From Patiria pectinifera (Eukaryota > Echinodermata > Asteroidea > Valvatida > Asterinidae): 64,000 nucleotides of DNA. The stretch covers positions 7,706,643 to 7,770,642 of the forward strand of contig CM057140.1 in assembly GCA_029964075.1 (NCBI GenBank), in the 5' to 3' direction. The position numbers and the translations under genes were made by a program. Position 1 is the stretch's first letter; each line of letters starts with the position of its first letter. Positions 1-12,616 of this stretch are shown here, in pieces. The notes beneath the pieces were generated by a model. It saw nothing but the letters and a program-made list of their open reading frames with translations. It was not told the DNA's origin and did no database searches.

Positions 1-1052
1 CTAATGCCTTAATTGTGCAACGTGCGACATGTGACTGGTTTTGTGCTGGAGGGTCACATATATCCTGGTTAAGTCTGTTTAATGTCAAAGGTGGCACTGA
101 GAATGAAACATGTACAAAGTGTAAGGGATTTGGGATAGAAGAAAAAAAACAAACACTGGACGTATACTGTCTAAAGACAGATCACACCAGAGTTTTTCCG
201 ATACGTAGAACACCTTTAACCCTAACCGCCCTGAATTCTTCAAAATCCCCTTTGCCAAAATGGAGGAATTTGTAGGATTGAGGTTACATGGCAAAAGTGC
301 GTTACTGATTTCGTAGGATGCACTTTGTCAAGGTCTTGGGCCAGACCTTGTTGTTTTTGCTCAGCCATGCATACATTTAGGCCTAGATTTCGCTTGAAAT
401 CCTCCGTTCTGCTCCAGGATGTCACTGGCCAAGCCTCAACATATTGACAGTCACTGCCGCAGGATTTTGCAGGATTCAGGCAGTGACAACCACTCCACAG
501 ACCATATTCAAGAAATAATGGAGGAATTTGCAGGATTGAGGCTATATGCTATTTTTCCATGAGGCCAATTGGAGGCTTTTGCAGGATTGAGGCTACATCC
601 AAGCAAAAAGGCCTAGGGAGTTAAATTTAATTAAGATGATGTAATATGACACCTGATGACATCATCATGACATCATACTTTGTGGACAATCTTCAGTAAA
701 GGGTCTGTGTTCATCAACACATGAGCTTCAGAAGTGACAAAGTGTCACCAAACAAGTCTATGGACTCTTGGTGCAAGGAAAACAAATCTAAACAAGAAAT
801 AAGGCTTTACTGCAAATTATGCAGAAAAGAAAAAAGGGGAGGGGGAACAAAAACAAAGGCTTTTCTGAAACACTCCCGAAAAGCCAAAACAAAACTAAAA
901 TAAACAAAATAAACAAAAACTTATAAAAAATATTCATATAATAAAAATTAATATATCTAAAAATTAGGCAAACAATTAGTTTAGATATTGTGAGATGTAA
1001 GCCAACCATGCCACTTCCTGACATTATGATCTTCAGAAGTAGTGTCACATAC
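1..1052. other. ARID1 intron (partial), with a dispersed repeat
   Basis: This is the intron downstream of the ARID1 exon at 1053-1266; the next exon is outside the window. Bases about 190-620 hold a copy of a dispersed repeat (called R1 here) that starts near an AACCCTAACC end and repeats TGCAGGATTGAGGCT-like phrases. The same sequence occurs at 30370-30770, there interrupted by a SINE. Bases 620-1050 are AT-rich, with no coding signal seen. Confidence 0.7.
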
Positions 1053-1266
1053 CTGGTACACTCGCAGGAGAAAGTGATGAACGTGACATGTGACTAGCCG
1101 GAGAGCCTACTGGTGAGGGGGACGGTCTTAATGCAGATACCGTAGGATGCATGTGGGGGGACTGCGATGATTGCGAGTAGGAATCAGTGCTCTGGGAACT
1201 TGTAGCAACATTATTCTGAGAGAAATCGGCTCCAGTTGGCAAGTCATCCAAGGAACCAGAGAGATC
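1053..1266 (-). CDS. ARID1: ARID1 (BAF250/Osa), fifth coding exon in the window
   Basis: This exon encodes a serine/proline-rich part of the N-terminal region of the SWI/SNF (BAF) subunit ARID1. It begins DLSGSLDDLPTGADF and ends with RPSPSPVGSPASHMSRSSLS followed by PASVPG. Both blocks match the vertebrate ARID1A layout, where a DLSGS-DDLP block is followed by a PSPSPVGSPAS block; this pair is the strongest ground for naming the gene. The acceptor is CTCCCAG before GATCTC, and the donor is CCAG before GTATGTG. It enters in phase 0 and leaves in phase 1 (214 nt, 71 codons plus one base). The ARID DNA-binding domain and the C-terminal domain lie in later exons outside the window. The choice between ARID1A and ARID1B does not apply if the animal has a single ARID1. 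Confidence 0.93.
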
Positions 1267-2957
1267 CTGGGAGGGAGAAGCAGAGATAATCAAAAGGGAA
1301 ATGAAGGAAATCTGGTGACTTGGCAAGTCGCTATCACAGCAAGGGAATTGCCGAGTAAAGATAGATTGAATGCGGCTGACTGAGTGGAATGAATCAAGCA
1401 AGAGGCTCACACCAAACAGCACTGACTGCCCCAGCAAAAGACAAAATCAAAAACTGCAGGCAGCAAAATTGGTATGTTCCTGTTGGGGAAGGGTGACTCA
1501 GACAGCTTGATGAAGCTATAAATTGCTGCCTGTATTTGCAATACCTGCTATGGGGCCTACTGCACAGACTGTATCAGCCAAGCTGGCCATTGCTCCATGC
1601 TGACATGCAATGCACACGCTGTTAGGATACCAGTCTGTGCCTTTCTGGGAAAATGCTGGGGTTTCTTCCTCCCCAAATGTGTTGACAAGTTGTCAGAATA
1701 GGGTTCTATAAAACTTGTATGCCCATGTCCCACGAGAATACATCATGAATGAAGAAAAGATGGTGTGGCTAACAGAATAAAGACAACCAGAAATAGTCAA
1801 TAGATACGTGTCTGAAGATGTCCCCAAAGCAGAAAACACAATTAACAGTATTTTCAAAGTTACTCATTAAGAATTACAATATTATTTTTGACAGAAATAA
1901 ACAAAACCTATGTGTGTGAAGGTGATGCTCAACATGGATTTGTAAAACATTCAGAAGTACATGTGCTTATCAAGTGTGAATATTTCAGATACAGCTTCAA
2001 CTGACAGTCAGGGAAGGAAGTATCATTACTTTGAAATTAAAACAAATTCAATAACAAAGTTCTTGAGATAACACAGCTACATCCTCAGTTCCCACCAAAT
2101 TGTACACGTTCTAAAAAAATTGGTAAGCCCAAATTCTTACTTTTTCCAATATTTGTGCCTATGCATCACTCTAATTTATTGCCATATCAGTTGATATCAG
2201 GAGGGAAAATATCGCCCACAACAAACATCAGTAGAGCCAACGCAAGAGGACACTAAAGTGAATGAAAAGTGACTTTAAAGAACTCCATCATATTTAGGTA
2301 CCAAACATGTACTGCACTATTCTCGAATAGTGCTTTTAAAAATAGATACGCCTACATTTTGTTAATTCTTGTTTTTTTAGTATACAAAAATTATTCACTT
2401 TTGAATGAAAAAAATCTTCCCATGTTTACTTAATGAATGATTACATTGCAAGTTTGCATTATTTGCAGCCCAAAAATAATTCAGTTTCCACAGGTAGACT
2501 GGTTCCCTCCCCCGCATCAGAAGGAATAAGGTGGGGACCAGGAACAAGTCTACTTGCAGGGTGCATAACAGTGCATTTTGTTTGTTTGTGGGTTTTCATT
2601 TTTTTAAATAAACAATGTGAAAATACATTGGGAGCAAAAAAGAAAAGAAAAAGGAAATAGTACATTTTATAATTTAAATAGAATTTACGTGTTTCACTAT
2701 GGAAATACTACTTCTGTAAGTGCCCCTAGAAAAAAACAAAATTGGGACTGATACAGTTAATAGATGATGCATGCGCTGCCTCAGAGTTTGGTATAAATCT
2801 GTATGATGTCTGAAATGACATCAATTTGCCAGAACGAATTCCAAGATTCATGTAGCTGATGGTGACCAACTTTGCACATGTCAGTTCAGTCCTAATCACA
2901 TTTTTTTAAAACTCAAAACGCTTCTCAGTTACATACATGGTTGCTAGTTCCATATTA

Positions 2958-3612
2958 GGCCGGGGAAAAAAAATTCTGTTTCCGATTACATGCCTTTCAA
3001 AAATAAGGTCGGTCGGTCGGAATTTTTTTTTATGCAGATTGAATGGAGTATTCAGTTATATGCGAAGTTTTAGCCTGAACTACCGGTATTTCCATTGCAC
3101 AACGAAAGCTATAGGCCCTACACAAAATGGCCACACAAAATGTGAATAAAACGTACCTTAATTATTGTCAATATAAATGATCTGATACACCGTGCCCTCT
3201 GGAGACGTGCACACAATAGGGAACAAAAGATTGTATACGTCTCCACAGGACAATTTCAATAGATGAATACGTCTCCACAAGATTTTCACGAAATAGATAT
3301 ATGGATTTTACTCAAAAACTAAGAATTTCCAAGGTGGGTTGATCGTCGCAAATGGAAGAGTTTTAGAAAAGGGATATTAAGTCCAAATTTTAGCCAAGGA
3401 AATTAATTCTGGTTAAAATAAGAGCATTTTGAAACATCACTTTCAAACTCGAAAACTCTACTACATGAGAACAAAGAAATGTCTCCACAAGAATACAAAT
3501 TTCAATATGTGTGTGTATTTACGTTCGATAATTCTTAAAAAATAATGGAAAATTCAGGTCGTTTGCACCATATGCACAACACTAGTCGGGACGGGAAGTT
3601 GGCCAAAACTCC
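2958..3612 (+). repeat. Harbinger-like dispersed repeat, longer copy
   Basis: The left end is GGCC after a TTA, followed by an A-run and TTCTGTTTCCGATTACATGC. The body (CAGATTGAATGGAGTATTC onward) matches the reverse complement of 10803-11126, which lacks about 345 internal bases. Related ends (GGCC next to TTA or TAA, then a GCTTCCG-type motif) occur near 4330, 9040, 20378 and 28290. A GGCC terminus beside TTA/TAA is typical of PIF/Harbinger MITEs; the right end is not sharply defined. Confidence 0.65.
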
Positions 3613-5525
3613 GAGGTGTGTGATGCACTGTGCATGTGTGGCGCGCGGGGTCGACCATGGCCCGACAGACCTCGTATTTACGGTCGAAAATTTCGGGAAA
3701 CACGAAGCATGTATCACTCCAAATACGAGAAGAGCGATCTCAAAATGAACTCTTGAACACGGAAAATACATACACAGACAAGCTAGATCAATTCTGTGAG
3801 TTAACTTGCAAAAATATTCTTTCTCCATCAGTGTTTTCTTGGCATTTTTATGATGACGAATCCGACCAGTGGACAGTGCATCGGCCTGCAATGCATATTG
3901 CTGGCGCTATTGATCACATAGCCATGGACTGGTTACCGCATTTTCATCATGTCTTCTAAATTGGCCCCTGCGCGGTGCGGCGGGAACCAGTCGTCACTGC
4001 ATTGAGCTAGGTTTACACACGTGATTATAGTCACCGTGACATCGAATTGCGAAGTAATAGGCCTATATCACGAAGCGAATTTGTGAAAATAACGGAGGTT
4101 TCTTTTGAAAAAAAAAGCGAATGTAAGTAAGAAAACAAATAAACATTTTTTGAGGCAAAAGGGTTGTTGAATGGTATTTTGTGAAGACAGAAAAGACAAC
4201 AAGATTTTATTTGTATTTATTCAATCATTATTTTTTAATTTTCTTTTTTGGAATTGCCAATGTTTAGGGTCCCAGCCTAAAAATAGGGTCGGTCGGGTAA
4301 CCGGAAGCAGAAATATATATTTTTTTGGCCTTAGGCCAAAGGGGTGGGGGGGGGGGGGGGGGATGTGTAGATGGGTAACCCCAACCACCAGGTATATTTG
4401 TGTGGTAAAATTGCCTACCATAAACTTTGTATTGCCACATTTGATCCAAATCGTATACTGTCGTGTGCCCGGCAGAAGGGCATATAAGCGTATACCCTTA
4501 TGCAATAGCGGGTAATCAACAAAATGTTCCCAGCAAAAGGGCATATATGCAGAAAACTGTCTCTATTTTAATGACATTTTTACTTTTTTCGTCAAAAATT
4601 AATACAAGTTGTTCCAAAACTCATGATTGATATGTGTGACATCACAAATGTCAAAATCGTACAATTTATAATACGGCTTTATAATACGGCTGGGAGAACA
4701 TTGGATTCATAATACATGTGGGGGAACTATAGAACCTTTCAGAGCAGTTTTTTTTTATTTTTTTTTTACGATTTTTGCTTCAGAACGCTCATATGCCCTT
4801 CTGCAGGGCACCCGACGATACTATGATGGCTTCCTTAAAATGGTAATTAAACAGTCACATTGGTTAAACAGTTACATTGGTTAATTAGAAACAACTAAAT
4901 AAACAGAATAACATTCAACTAAAAAAAAAAACTAAGTTAGTATAAAAGAACAACACACAAACATTAAAAAAGTTACTCAATAAAGCAGTTTTCCATCCTA
5001 CCTTAAATGTAAGCTCAATAATTTTCAGGACGTTACCATAATCACATTTTTTTTATTGGGCTTTGGTACTGGTACATGTTTTATGCACAGGACAACATCA
5101 TCACACACAAAAATCCAAAAGCAAAAAGAAAGAAAAATCAGACGACGTATGGTAAACATAAGCAATACCGGTGGAGGTACAATGTAAATGTGCCATCGAT
5201 TTTAAAGAGGATCCCTTTAGCTTCTTCTACCTTCCTCCTTTTATCTATCAGTGGGTTATCCTGCTTTACAGTTACACCCATAGTACAAACCCAGGCCTGA
5301 GTTGTTTCATAACACAGTATGAATACACCATCCTAGACATCTATCTGATAAAGTGTTATGATTAAGAGAGTCAGCTGGTCATTCACCTAATGCCCTATAT
5401 ATGCTCAAGTCCCCTTGATTTGAATCAATCTTCTTCAGACCATCTCAAAGAGCACTTAGCAAAACAAAACACTGCTGTTGCCTTTACATGCATGAATGCA
5501 CTGTACCAGTAGTCATGGCCTTTAA

Positions 5526-6005
5526 AGCCCGAGTCCATCATTTGCAGCTTTCCAAAAAAGTAACTGGCGTAATTATTGTTGAAAAACATACTGGTTGAAA
5601 GATAGTAAGGGGACTAAACTCCCTGTGAAATTATTCTTTCTGGCAAGCTCTCATTTTGAAGAAATCAACGAAAGAAGGCATTTCCAACAATGCGTCTTAA
5701 GAAGCACCGTAGGAAAATTTAAATTAGTAATTCGTTTCGTTATTCGGCGCAGCGCGCACAAGCATTGGAACAATGCACAGGTGCGCGCAGTTGCTATAAA
5801 GCTGCAATTCAAAACAATTTGAAACATGATTTAGCAACTTTTGATTTGAAATTGAGATCCTAGAATGTGTTTTTCTCGGAATATAAAGCTGAAGCTGAGC
5901 TGAAACTTCATCAGGTTAGTTGTTCAGCACCCTTCATTAGATTTTGAACACTTTTGTTGCTTCAAACGAACAAAATGCACTAATTACAAATGATGGACTA
6001 TAGCT
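5526..6005 (+). mobile_element. MITE flanked by TTAA
   Basis: The ends AGCCCGAGTCCATCATTTG and CAAATGATGGACTATAGCT are inverted repeats with a few mismatches, each flanked by TTAA (5522-5525 and 6006-6009). Its right half matches the reverse complement of sequence starting at 44705. There is no transposase ORF. TTAA duplications are the piggyBac pattern, but these ends lack the usual CCC start, so I leave the superfamily open. Confidence 0.7.
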
Positions 6006-9000
6006 TTAAAGCAAGCCTACTGATGTTATACTTAAAACTAAATCCAACAAATTTACAATCAATTAAATTTTGTTTTTATAGCAAATTCAATTCTTATAAT
6101 TAGCACTCATGTTACCTCAATTAATCCTAAACGTGACTGGTTTCAGTGCCAAATTTCAGTGCCATTTTGTTTGGGTTTTTTTTTGGGGGGGGGGCTGTCT
6201 GATCTTGAAAATGCTACGACTGATTTTTATGAAATTTCCCGCAATGAAAATTTAATACTGCACATCAATGCTCTGTCCAATTTTTATGAAATTTGTGTTA
6301 AAACATCTGAAAGACATCAGTCGATAATCTTAGAGGCTCGGCATAACAAGATTGGGACAAAATATGCAGCCCTGGGAGATTTCTCCAAACAGCTCTTTTA
6401 GTGCTAAATCCCAGCATAACTGCTTTCTCAGTAACTTAAACATACCTATAGTACATGTATATATGTGAAACTGTCATTGTTTCTACAATATTGAGTGGCC
6501 ACAATTAGCCACTCTGGGAAAACATAAGGGAAAATGAGATATTATGATACAATGAACTGGTAAGTACTGCTGTATCTGAATTATTAGTCTATTGGTAGTA
6601 GATTTAGCTGCTCACATAGGCACTTGCAGTAGTTGCCGGTTGTAACCAAGTAATTTAGAACTAGTCCAAGACTCGTTTTTAAGAAATTGCTGATTCTATG
6701 AAACCCAACTTCATGTCTTCATTTTACAGGGTTCATGGAATGATTTTAAACTTTTGTTCACACGTTGCATTATCCATGTTGTTTCATAACAAAGACACTG
6801 TTGCTGTGTTGTCACTTTAGAAACACACTCTTATGCTCAGGGCTTTTCTACACAAGTTATGAACCTAAAATGTAGCTGGATTGAATATTTTGATTTGTGC
6901 ATTAAACAGTGCAAAGCTAACTTCTGGCAACTTTGATGCTGAAGCAGTTACACAGGTTTTTGCCTCAAATGACTGTTTTGCTTACGAATATGGCATGAAA
7001 AGTACTGGAAACCACTGAATAGATGTATGCATGTCATTATGAAGACTGAAAATGAAGCTTCTAGTAATTGAGGTAAAAGCTGCATGTAAGGAATTCCATT
7101 TTAGGAATTAATTTAACATTAATAACAAAAAGATTCAAGAGAAAATAAATTCATGCAACAATTCTCAAAAAGTATCTTTTTTGAAAAGAAAGGGAAAAAA
7201 CACAAAAAACCTAAAGCAAAATTCACTTACACACCACCCCAAACCCGCTAACAAAATTAAACATCCTCCAAAACAAAACAAAAACTGAGAAAAAAAACTT
7301 GAGTCACGCACAGCAATCCAGGAAATCAGCCAGGTAGCAGTGGTAGCAGCATTAGCATAACATGGGTTGCCACCCGGGAGAGACCAGCTGAATAATGCAA
7401 GTCTAGCAGTGGATTACAATCTAGAACTACCAAGGTACCACAGAATACCCCTTTTGAAAAATAGGAAAATAGAGTCCAATATTTTGCCATTTATTTCACT
7501 TGAAAACTGAAGGTTATGAGCCATTCAAATTTACAGGATCTGAAGAGCTAGAGGTTACAAAAACATAGAGATGGGCTTTTTCAGCTCGTCCCTTAAGGTC
7601 CAATTAAAAGGCTGTTTTTTGCCTGCATGCATACACAGTGCATATATGCCTTCCCTTCCCAGGAGGTGCACTACATGCATGCAATGCACTCAGTTCACAT
7701 TATGCAGCGCCATTGTGCCCAGCAGCCTGTGTATGTACATGTACGTGTGTGCCTGCTGAATGACTAATGGCTTATTTATGAGGGCGCAGATCATTTGCAT
7801 CTGAAAGTAGTTCCGGCCTTGCTGGCAGGTTTCAACAATATACAGTGCATCGGCGATAGAATCTCTCTGGTTGTGTGGACTGTTAGTAGACTCTTATTTC
7901 AGCCTTTGCTGTCAATAGTTAGCGGGTGTATGAATTCTGCCTAAAGTGCAACAGCAGTAACCCGTCTTGCATTACCCATCTATCAAGGCAGCAGTGTAGC
8001 AAGTGACCTTTGGCAATCTATGCAAATAAAATGAAGGCTACTTTTGTTCTGTTTAATAGTATCAATTCATAATCAGAGTGACAAGGAATCAAATATCCCT
8101 AGATATATCTGTTATGATTTACTGGTAAAGTAAAAAATATTCCAAATGTAGAGGAAACATAATTGCCATTCATTGTCTTAAACATCTGGGGTTTAGCGAA
8201 GAGATGTTTTCTGAAAGTATTCTTGAATTTAACTAATTTTGAATGAAACGGAAAAAGTTATTTAAATTTCGAACAATTCAAATTTTCTTTTGTGTCAATC
8301 TTTCATCATGCAGACACTGTGAGAAATAGTCTATCGAACATACATGTCCACATAAATAATTCAATAATACTTTTTAAATTGTGCTCACAATGCTTCATAC
8401 TCACAACTACAACACTTAGGCATAAAATGTGGATATGATCCCTGACTGTATCTCTCACTGTGCCATTGTGTGAAGGTTGAGTTAGGTTTTATCAGCATAC
8501 TGGGCTCAAAGGGCACAGCTTGTGTAGCTCAATGCATGCTTAGTGTAAGCCTACAGTTTTCACCACATGCAGAGGTCAGTTGTGTGACCTTATGGGATCT
8601 CGTCAACAATACCAACTACACACACTGTATTTCTAAAAAACTTGTAGTTGTATCAACTCAGGCAAATTCCGAGAAACTATTGTTTATTTATAAGCAGTTG
8701 CTGCTGTCCACGGCATTGGCTGTTATTACATGTTCGTTAAAACAGAAATTTCTACCATTATAGAAAGTAAATCATAAAATGATATGATTAAAGTTGTCAT
8801 TGCCAATAGTTTATTTGTATCGCTTGTACAGTATACATGTGAGTGTACACGCACATGTTCTACAAATTTCAGCAGGATTACAAGAGATGACAATCCTGTA
8901 CATCGTGTCAGTCATGATTTATATTTTTCAACAATTAGGTATTCATTAAAAGACTTAAAACAACATGGAGATTCAGCCATGCCTTTCAGAATTCTCATTC

Positions 9001-9036
9001 CCTGGAAACTATAGACCAATCCTGGCAAACTAGGGA

Positions 9037-9300
9037 AAAAAATACTTCTGCTTCTGATTACTTGGCATTCGAAAATAGGGTACCGGAAGGTACATGTAGG
9101 AAGGTAAAAAAAAAATTTGGCCATTTTTTTGTGTACGATCATATGGAGGCGTCTGTGTGTAGTCAAGGGATAAATTGATGGTTTTGGGTGTTTTTTCCCC
9201 TCATTTTTCCCATTAAAAAATTAGGGTAGGTGCTGTCAGAATAGGGTAGTAGGTAGGGAAACCGGAAGCAGAACTATGGGTTTTTTTCCCTATCACTTCT
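9037..9300 (+). repeat. Dispersed repeat with GCTTCCG-type ends
   Basis: It begins near CTTCTGCTTCTGATTACTTG and ends GGAAACCGGAAGCAGAACTA, so the ends are inverted. The interior (GTGTACGATCATATGGAGGC) matches the reverse complement of 28270-28560. No protein is encoded. Confidence 0.6.
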
Positions 9301-10802
9301 ATCAGGGAGGCCTCCTTAAATGGTGTAAGCTATTGTTCAGATAATCCATCTCGAGGCAGTTGCTTCGTACTATAGTGTGCACAATGGTTTCTGCACTAAA
9401 GGAGGCCTCGTGATCGTACAGTGATCAGGTGCCCAACTTCGTTCACACTACAAAGCCACAAATCACAGTGAAAAGTTATGATAAACTTCATGTATTTCAT
9501 AGACAACAGAATAAAAAATGAACAAATAAAATCTTTCTACACTAGGCTACCAGATCCATTTGACAGAGTTTGATTTCAGAGGGTGAAGATAATTCCTACA
9601 ATCCCACAATCAATGCTCTATTACTTTATGCATGTTTTATGGAGACTGCCTGAAGTTTGGTTCTTTGTGGTGTTTTTTTTCGGGGGGGGGGGGGAATTTG
9701 TTTTGTTGTTTTTGTTGGGTGGGTTTTGGGGTTATTTGTATGTTTGTTAGTTGGGTTGTTTGTCTGTTTGTTTGGTTTTGTTTGGGTTTGTTTTGCTCTG
9801 AACCTGGAAAAACCTCCTGTCCGACTCAACCAGGCCCTAACATCAATGAAAATTTTGGCCCTGATTTAGTCCCAACCTGATAATACTGGTACATGTTCTC
9901 TCCCTGGACCATTCCAGCCCGATAGTAGTAGCCCAGGAGCAGACCGACCCCATAATACCAGCCCCAGACTTGACCGACCTGATAATAATGGAGCTAGCAT
10001 CACAAGGTACATGTTTGGCCTCACCACTAGCCAGATAAAATTCTTGCAGTAAAATGGATGGGAATGACCAGCACTTTTGTGATATTGAGCATGTGTGTAC
10101 TGCTTAATACAGGGCATGCAGCTCTAATTCATTCATGAGTGAGTTCACTGTAGGACAAGAGAATTGCCATGAGCTAGGCAGACTTCTTAGAGCACACAAG
10201 GCTCCACGTTGTCTGTGGCTATGTTTACCTCCCTAGAGTCAATGACCTCCACAGCTCCTGCGCTCCTTTCTCTTTTACTGTGGCTTAAAACTGATGGTGG
10301 CTCAGAGCAAATTGCATATGTGTGATCACTGTAAAGTTTCAACAGCACTGTGAAGGACGCTTGATAAATCATTAATTTCATAAGACTTGCCATTGAGGGC
10401 GCAGTGTACGCCTCGCCTTGACAATGCACTTGTTTCTCAAAACAATGTACTCACTTTTTTTCTATTAAAAAGGTTGACATTTTACTTGAAATTCTCCAAT
10501 AAATTGTTTCATTTAGTCACCCAATGCTACTTAAATAGGCCACATTAGTATGATCTATAATTTAAGAAAATGATATTAGGAATAAAATGAAACTGCATAT
10601 CTGCTAAATGAACATCAATTCAGCCCATGTTTTCTAACATTGGCTTTCGTTATCCGAAAGACTTTAAGTAGGCAGTTTGACAGTGTGGGATGTTCATATT
10701 GGATAATTCATCAGTGTGCAAAATAAAACTTATAGTCTGAAGAAATGTATCAGTTAGCTACTACAATGATTTCAAAAGAGATTATTCATCCAACATTTTT
10801 TG

Positions 10803-11126
10803 CCAGAGTTTTGGCCAGCTCCCCTTCTTGACTAGCGTTGTGCCTATGGTGCGAACGACCTGAATTTTCCACAATTTTTTTTACGAATTATCCAACGTAA
10901 ATACATTGACAATAATTAAGGTAGGTTTTATTCACTTTTTGTGGCCATTTTGTGTATAGCTTTTGTAGTGCAATGGAAATAGTTCAGGCTAAAACTTCGC
11001 ATATAATTGAATACCCCATTCAATCTGCATAAAAAAAAATTGGCCAAAAAAAAAAAAATTCCGACCAACCGACCCTATTTTTGAAGGGCATGTAATCGGA
11101 AGCAGAACTATTCTTTTTTTTTGGCC
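10803..11126 (-). repeat. Internally deleted copy of the 2958-3612 repeat
   Basis: The reverse complement aligns with 2958-3170 and then 3518-3612, skipping about 345 bp in the middle. The terminus is GGCC followed by TTA (11127-11129). The break falls between CGTAAATAC and ATTGACAATAATT. Confidence 0.65.
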
Positions 11127-11349
11127 TTAGGATTTGTTGACGTTTTTTCATTGAGGTTCATTTCCCTCCCAGAGGACTCCCCATACTCTCCCTTTGTAAC
11201 TAATGATATGAGGGGATACTTGCGCACAGATCCCAAAAAGGCATTCTTCCTACTAATTGTTTTTATCTTATCCTATTCTACATTACCATTTTTTGAAACT
11301 GTGAGGCCATAACACACACTTCACTTATAGAACTTCATACATGTCTTGA

Positions 11350-11590
11350 CCATAACCCTTCTCAATCCTTCAAAGTCCTCCGGGCAATTTTGGATAGTGG
11401 AGGATTGAGGGCACATGGACATTCAGTATCGGATGATTTTGAATCATTGAGGATCAATGGTGTTTAAAGAAGAGGAGGCTTTTGGAGGATTGATGATGAA
11501 TGCATTTTGAGAGGCAGGACTGTTAGAGAATTGTGAAGGATCGAGGCAGTGGATATCCTTCATTTGAACCATTCAGGGGCGAGATTGGGG
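11350..11590. repeat. R1 dispersed repeat copy
   Basis: It starts near ATAACCCTTCTCAATCCTTC and contains repeated GGATTGAGG / CCTCCAAA phrases like those at 190-620, 32880-33180 and 30370-30770. The borders are approximate. Confidence 0.5.
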
Positions 11591-11799
11591 AAAATAAAAA
11601 ATCCATGAAATAGTCCGCAGATGGTTTGTGGGTCACAGATCACGAGGCTCCGGGATTGAAGCAACATATGGTCCATGGCACAATGTACATGTATATGTTT
11701 TCATTTGCCTAAAGGCACCCTGCAAAATACCCATAAAATTTGTTCTACATTATACATAAATTTTTAGAGGTAAAAATCAGTGGCGGCGCCAGACTCTAA

Positions 11800-12010
11800 A
11801 TGTAGTGTGAATTTAGGACTATGAAATACTGACATCATGGTAGTATTACGCATACCTTCATGTACGTGAGAATTGTGAATGTTCAACCAACAAAACGGTG
11901 CTGGTACCAGATTTCATAGGAGTCAAAATTTCATGCGACACTAGAAAAGTGTTTATCAACAGTTTACAACCGGCCACATGACGGGCTCTCGACCAATAGG
12001 AATGGGTAAA
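11800..12010 (+). repeat. H dispersed repeat, uninterrupted copy
   Basis: It starts at about GTAGTGTGAATTTAGGACTA and runs through AGATTTCATAGGAGTC to TCTCGACCAATAGGAAT. The same sequence occurs at 16582-17340, interrupted by a TTAA element, and at 40317-41000, interrupted by the palindromic 21-bp array element. This copy has neither insertion and so shows the uninterrupted target. Confidence 0.75.
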
Positions 12011-12214
12011 CTGTCTTAGGTATTTATGAATATGGCTTAAAACATTAGGGTATGTTTAACCACAAATTTAAAATTATGCATCAGAGCAGAATGGTATCAA
12101 TTTGTAATTAACATTATTTAATTGCTTTTATTTCTACTCGCAAGTTCCAAAAATGAACATTTTACCTTGCTTTCAATTTAATATGGCAGACTCATGAATA
12201 AAGCCTTATATCAG

Positions 12215-12400
12215 TGATGGATGGAAGATTTTGAAGGATTAAGGCAGTGGTCACCCCTCCACTGAAGAAATTCAATAAATAATGGATGATTTTGGATAGA
12301 GGCTGTTTCCAATTTTTGCATGCAGCCAGTTAGAGGATTTTTAGTTAGATTTTGAAGGGGTGAGGGTGCATCAGGACTAGCAAAAAGGCCTACAAACTTA
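12215..12400. repeat. R1 dispersed repeat fragment
   Basis: GGCAGTGGTCACCCCTCCAC followed by AATAATGGATGATTTTGG and AGCAAAAAGGCCTA matches parts of 460-610 and 30670-30740. It is diverged, and the borders are approximate. Confidence 0.5.
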
Positions 12401-12466
12401 AAAGCAAACAAATTAGATATCATGCAAAAATGACAAATGGTAGGTTGATTAAGATGACAAACTTAC

Positions 12467-12616
12467 AGGCAGACTTGGTGGTCTGTTAGCAACACTCACT
12501 TCATCGGTGGTGGTTCCAGATTTGTTGTTATTGGATGTGGTCTGTTGTCCCCCTCTACTGTAGGTTGATGTGGGCTGTTGAGTCTGCTGGTAACCTGATG
12601 ATGATGGGGGTTGATG
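12467..12616 (-). CDS. ARID1: ARID1 (BAF250/Osa), fourth coding exon
   Basis: This 50-codon exon begins HQPPSSSGYQQTQQPTSTYS and ends SVANRPPSLP. The PPSLP end joins directly to DLSGSLDDLP of the next exon, reproducing the known ARID1 order of a PSSLP-type block before DLSGS. The acceptor is TTGTAG before CATCAACC, and the donor is CTGCCT before GTAAGTTTG; it is phase 0 at both ends. Its length is a multiple of three, so it could be skipped without a frameshift. An internal GTGAGTGTT could act as an alternative donor. The protein is low-complexity, rich in Q, S, T and P, with no folded domain. Confidence 0.88.

Larger units (their letters stand above)
1267..12466. other. ARID1 intron (11.2 kb), repeat-rich
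   Basis: This intron lies between the exons at 12467-12616 and 1053-1266. It holds a Harbinger-like repeat (2958-3612), the end of a related repeat at about 4263-4330, a TTAA-flanked MITE (5526-6005), a related foldback-type repeat (9037-9300), an internally deleted relative of the first repeat (10803-11126), R1 copies (11350-11590 and 12215-12400) and a dispersed repeat called H here (11800-12010). ORFs of 60-118 codons occur, for example at 8470 and 3535, but none has splice sites or recognisable protein similarity. Stretches 1400-2950, 6010-9030 and 9300-10800 show nothing I can name. Confidence 0.75.

Noticed and set aside
3535..3959. Overlapping ORFs of 109 and 118 codons on opposite strands
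   Set aside because: They begin inside a dispersed Harbinger-like repeat, overlap each other and resemble no protein family.
8470..8763. 97-codon ORF
   Set aside because: It lies in a large intron on the opposite strand, with no recognisable domain, no splice evidence and ordinary length for chance in AT-rich DNA.
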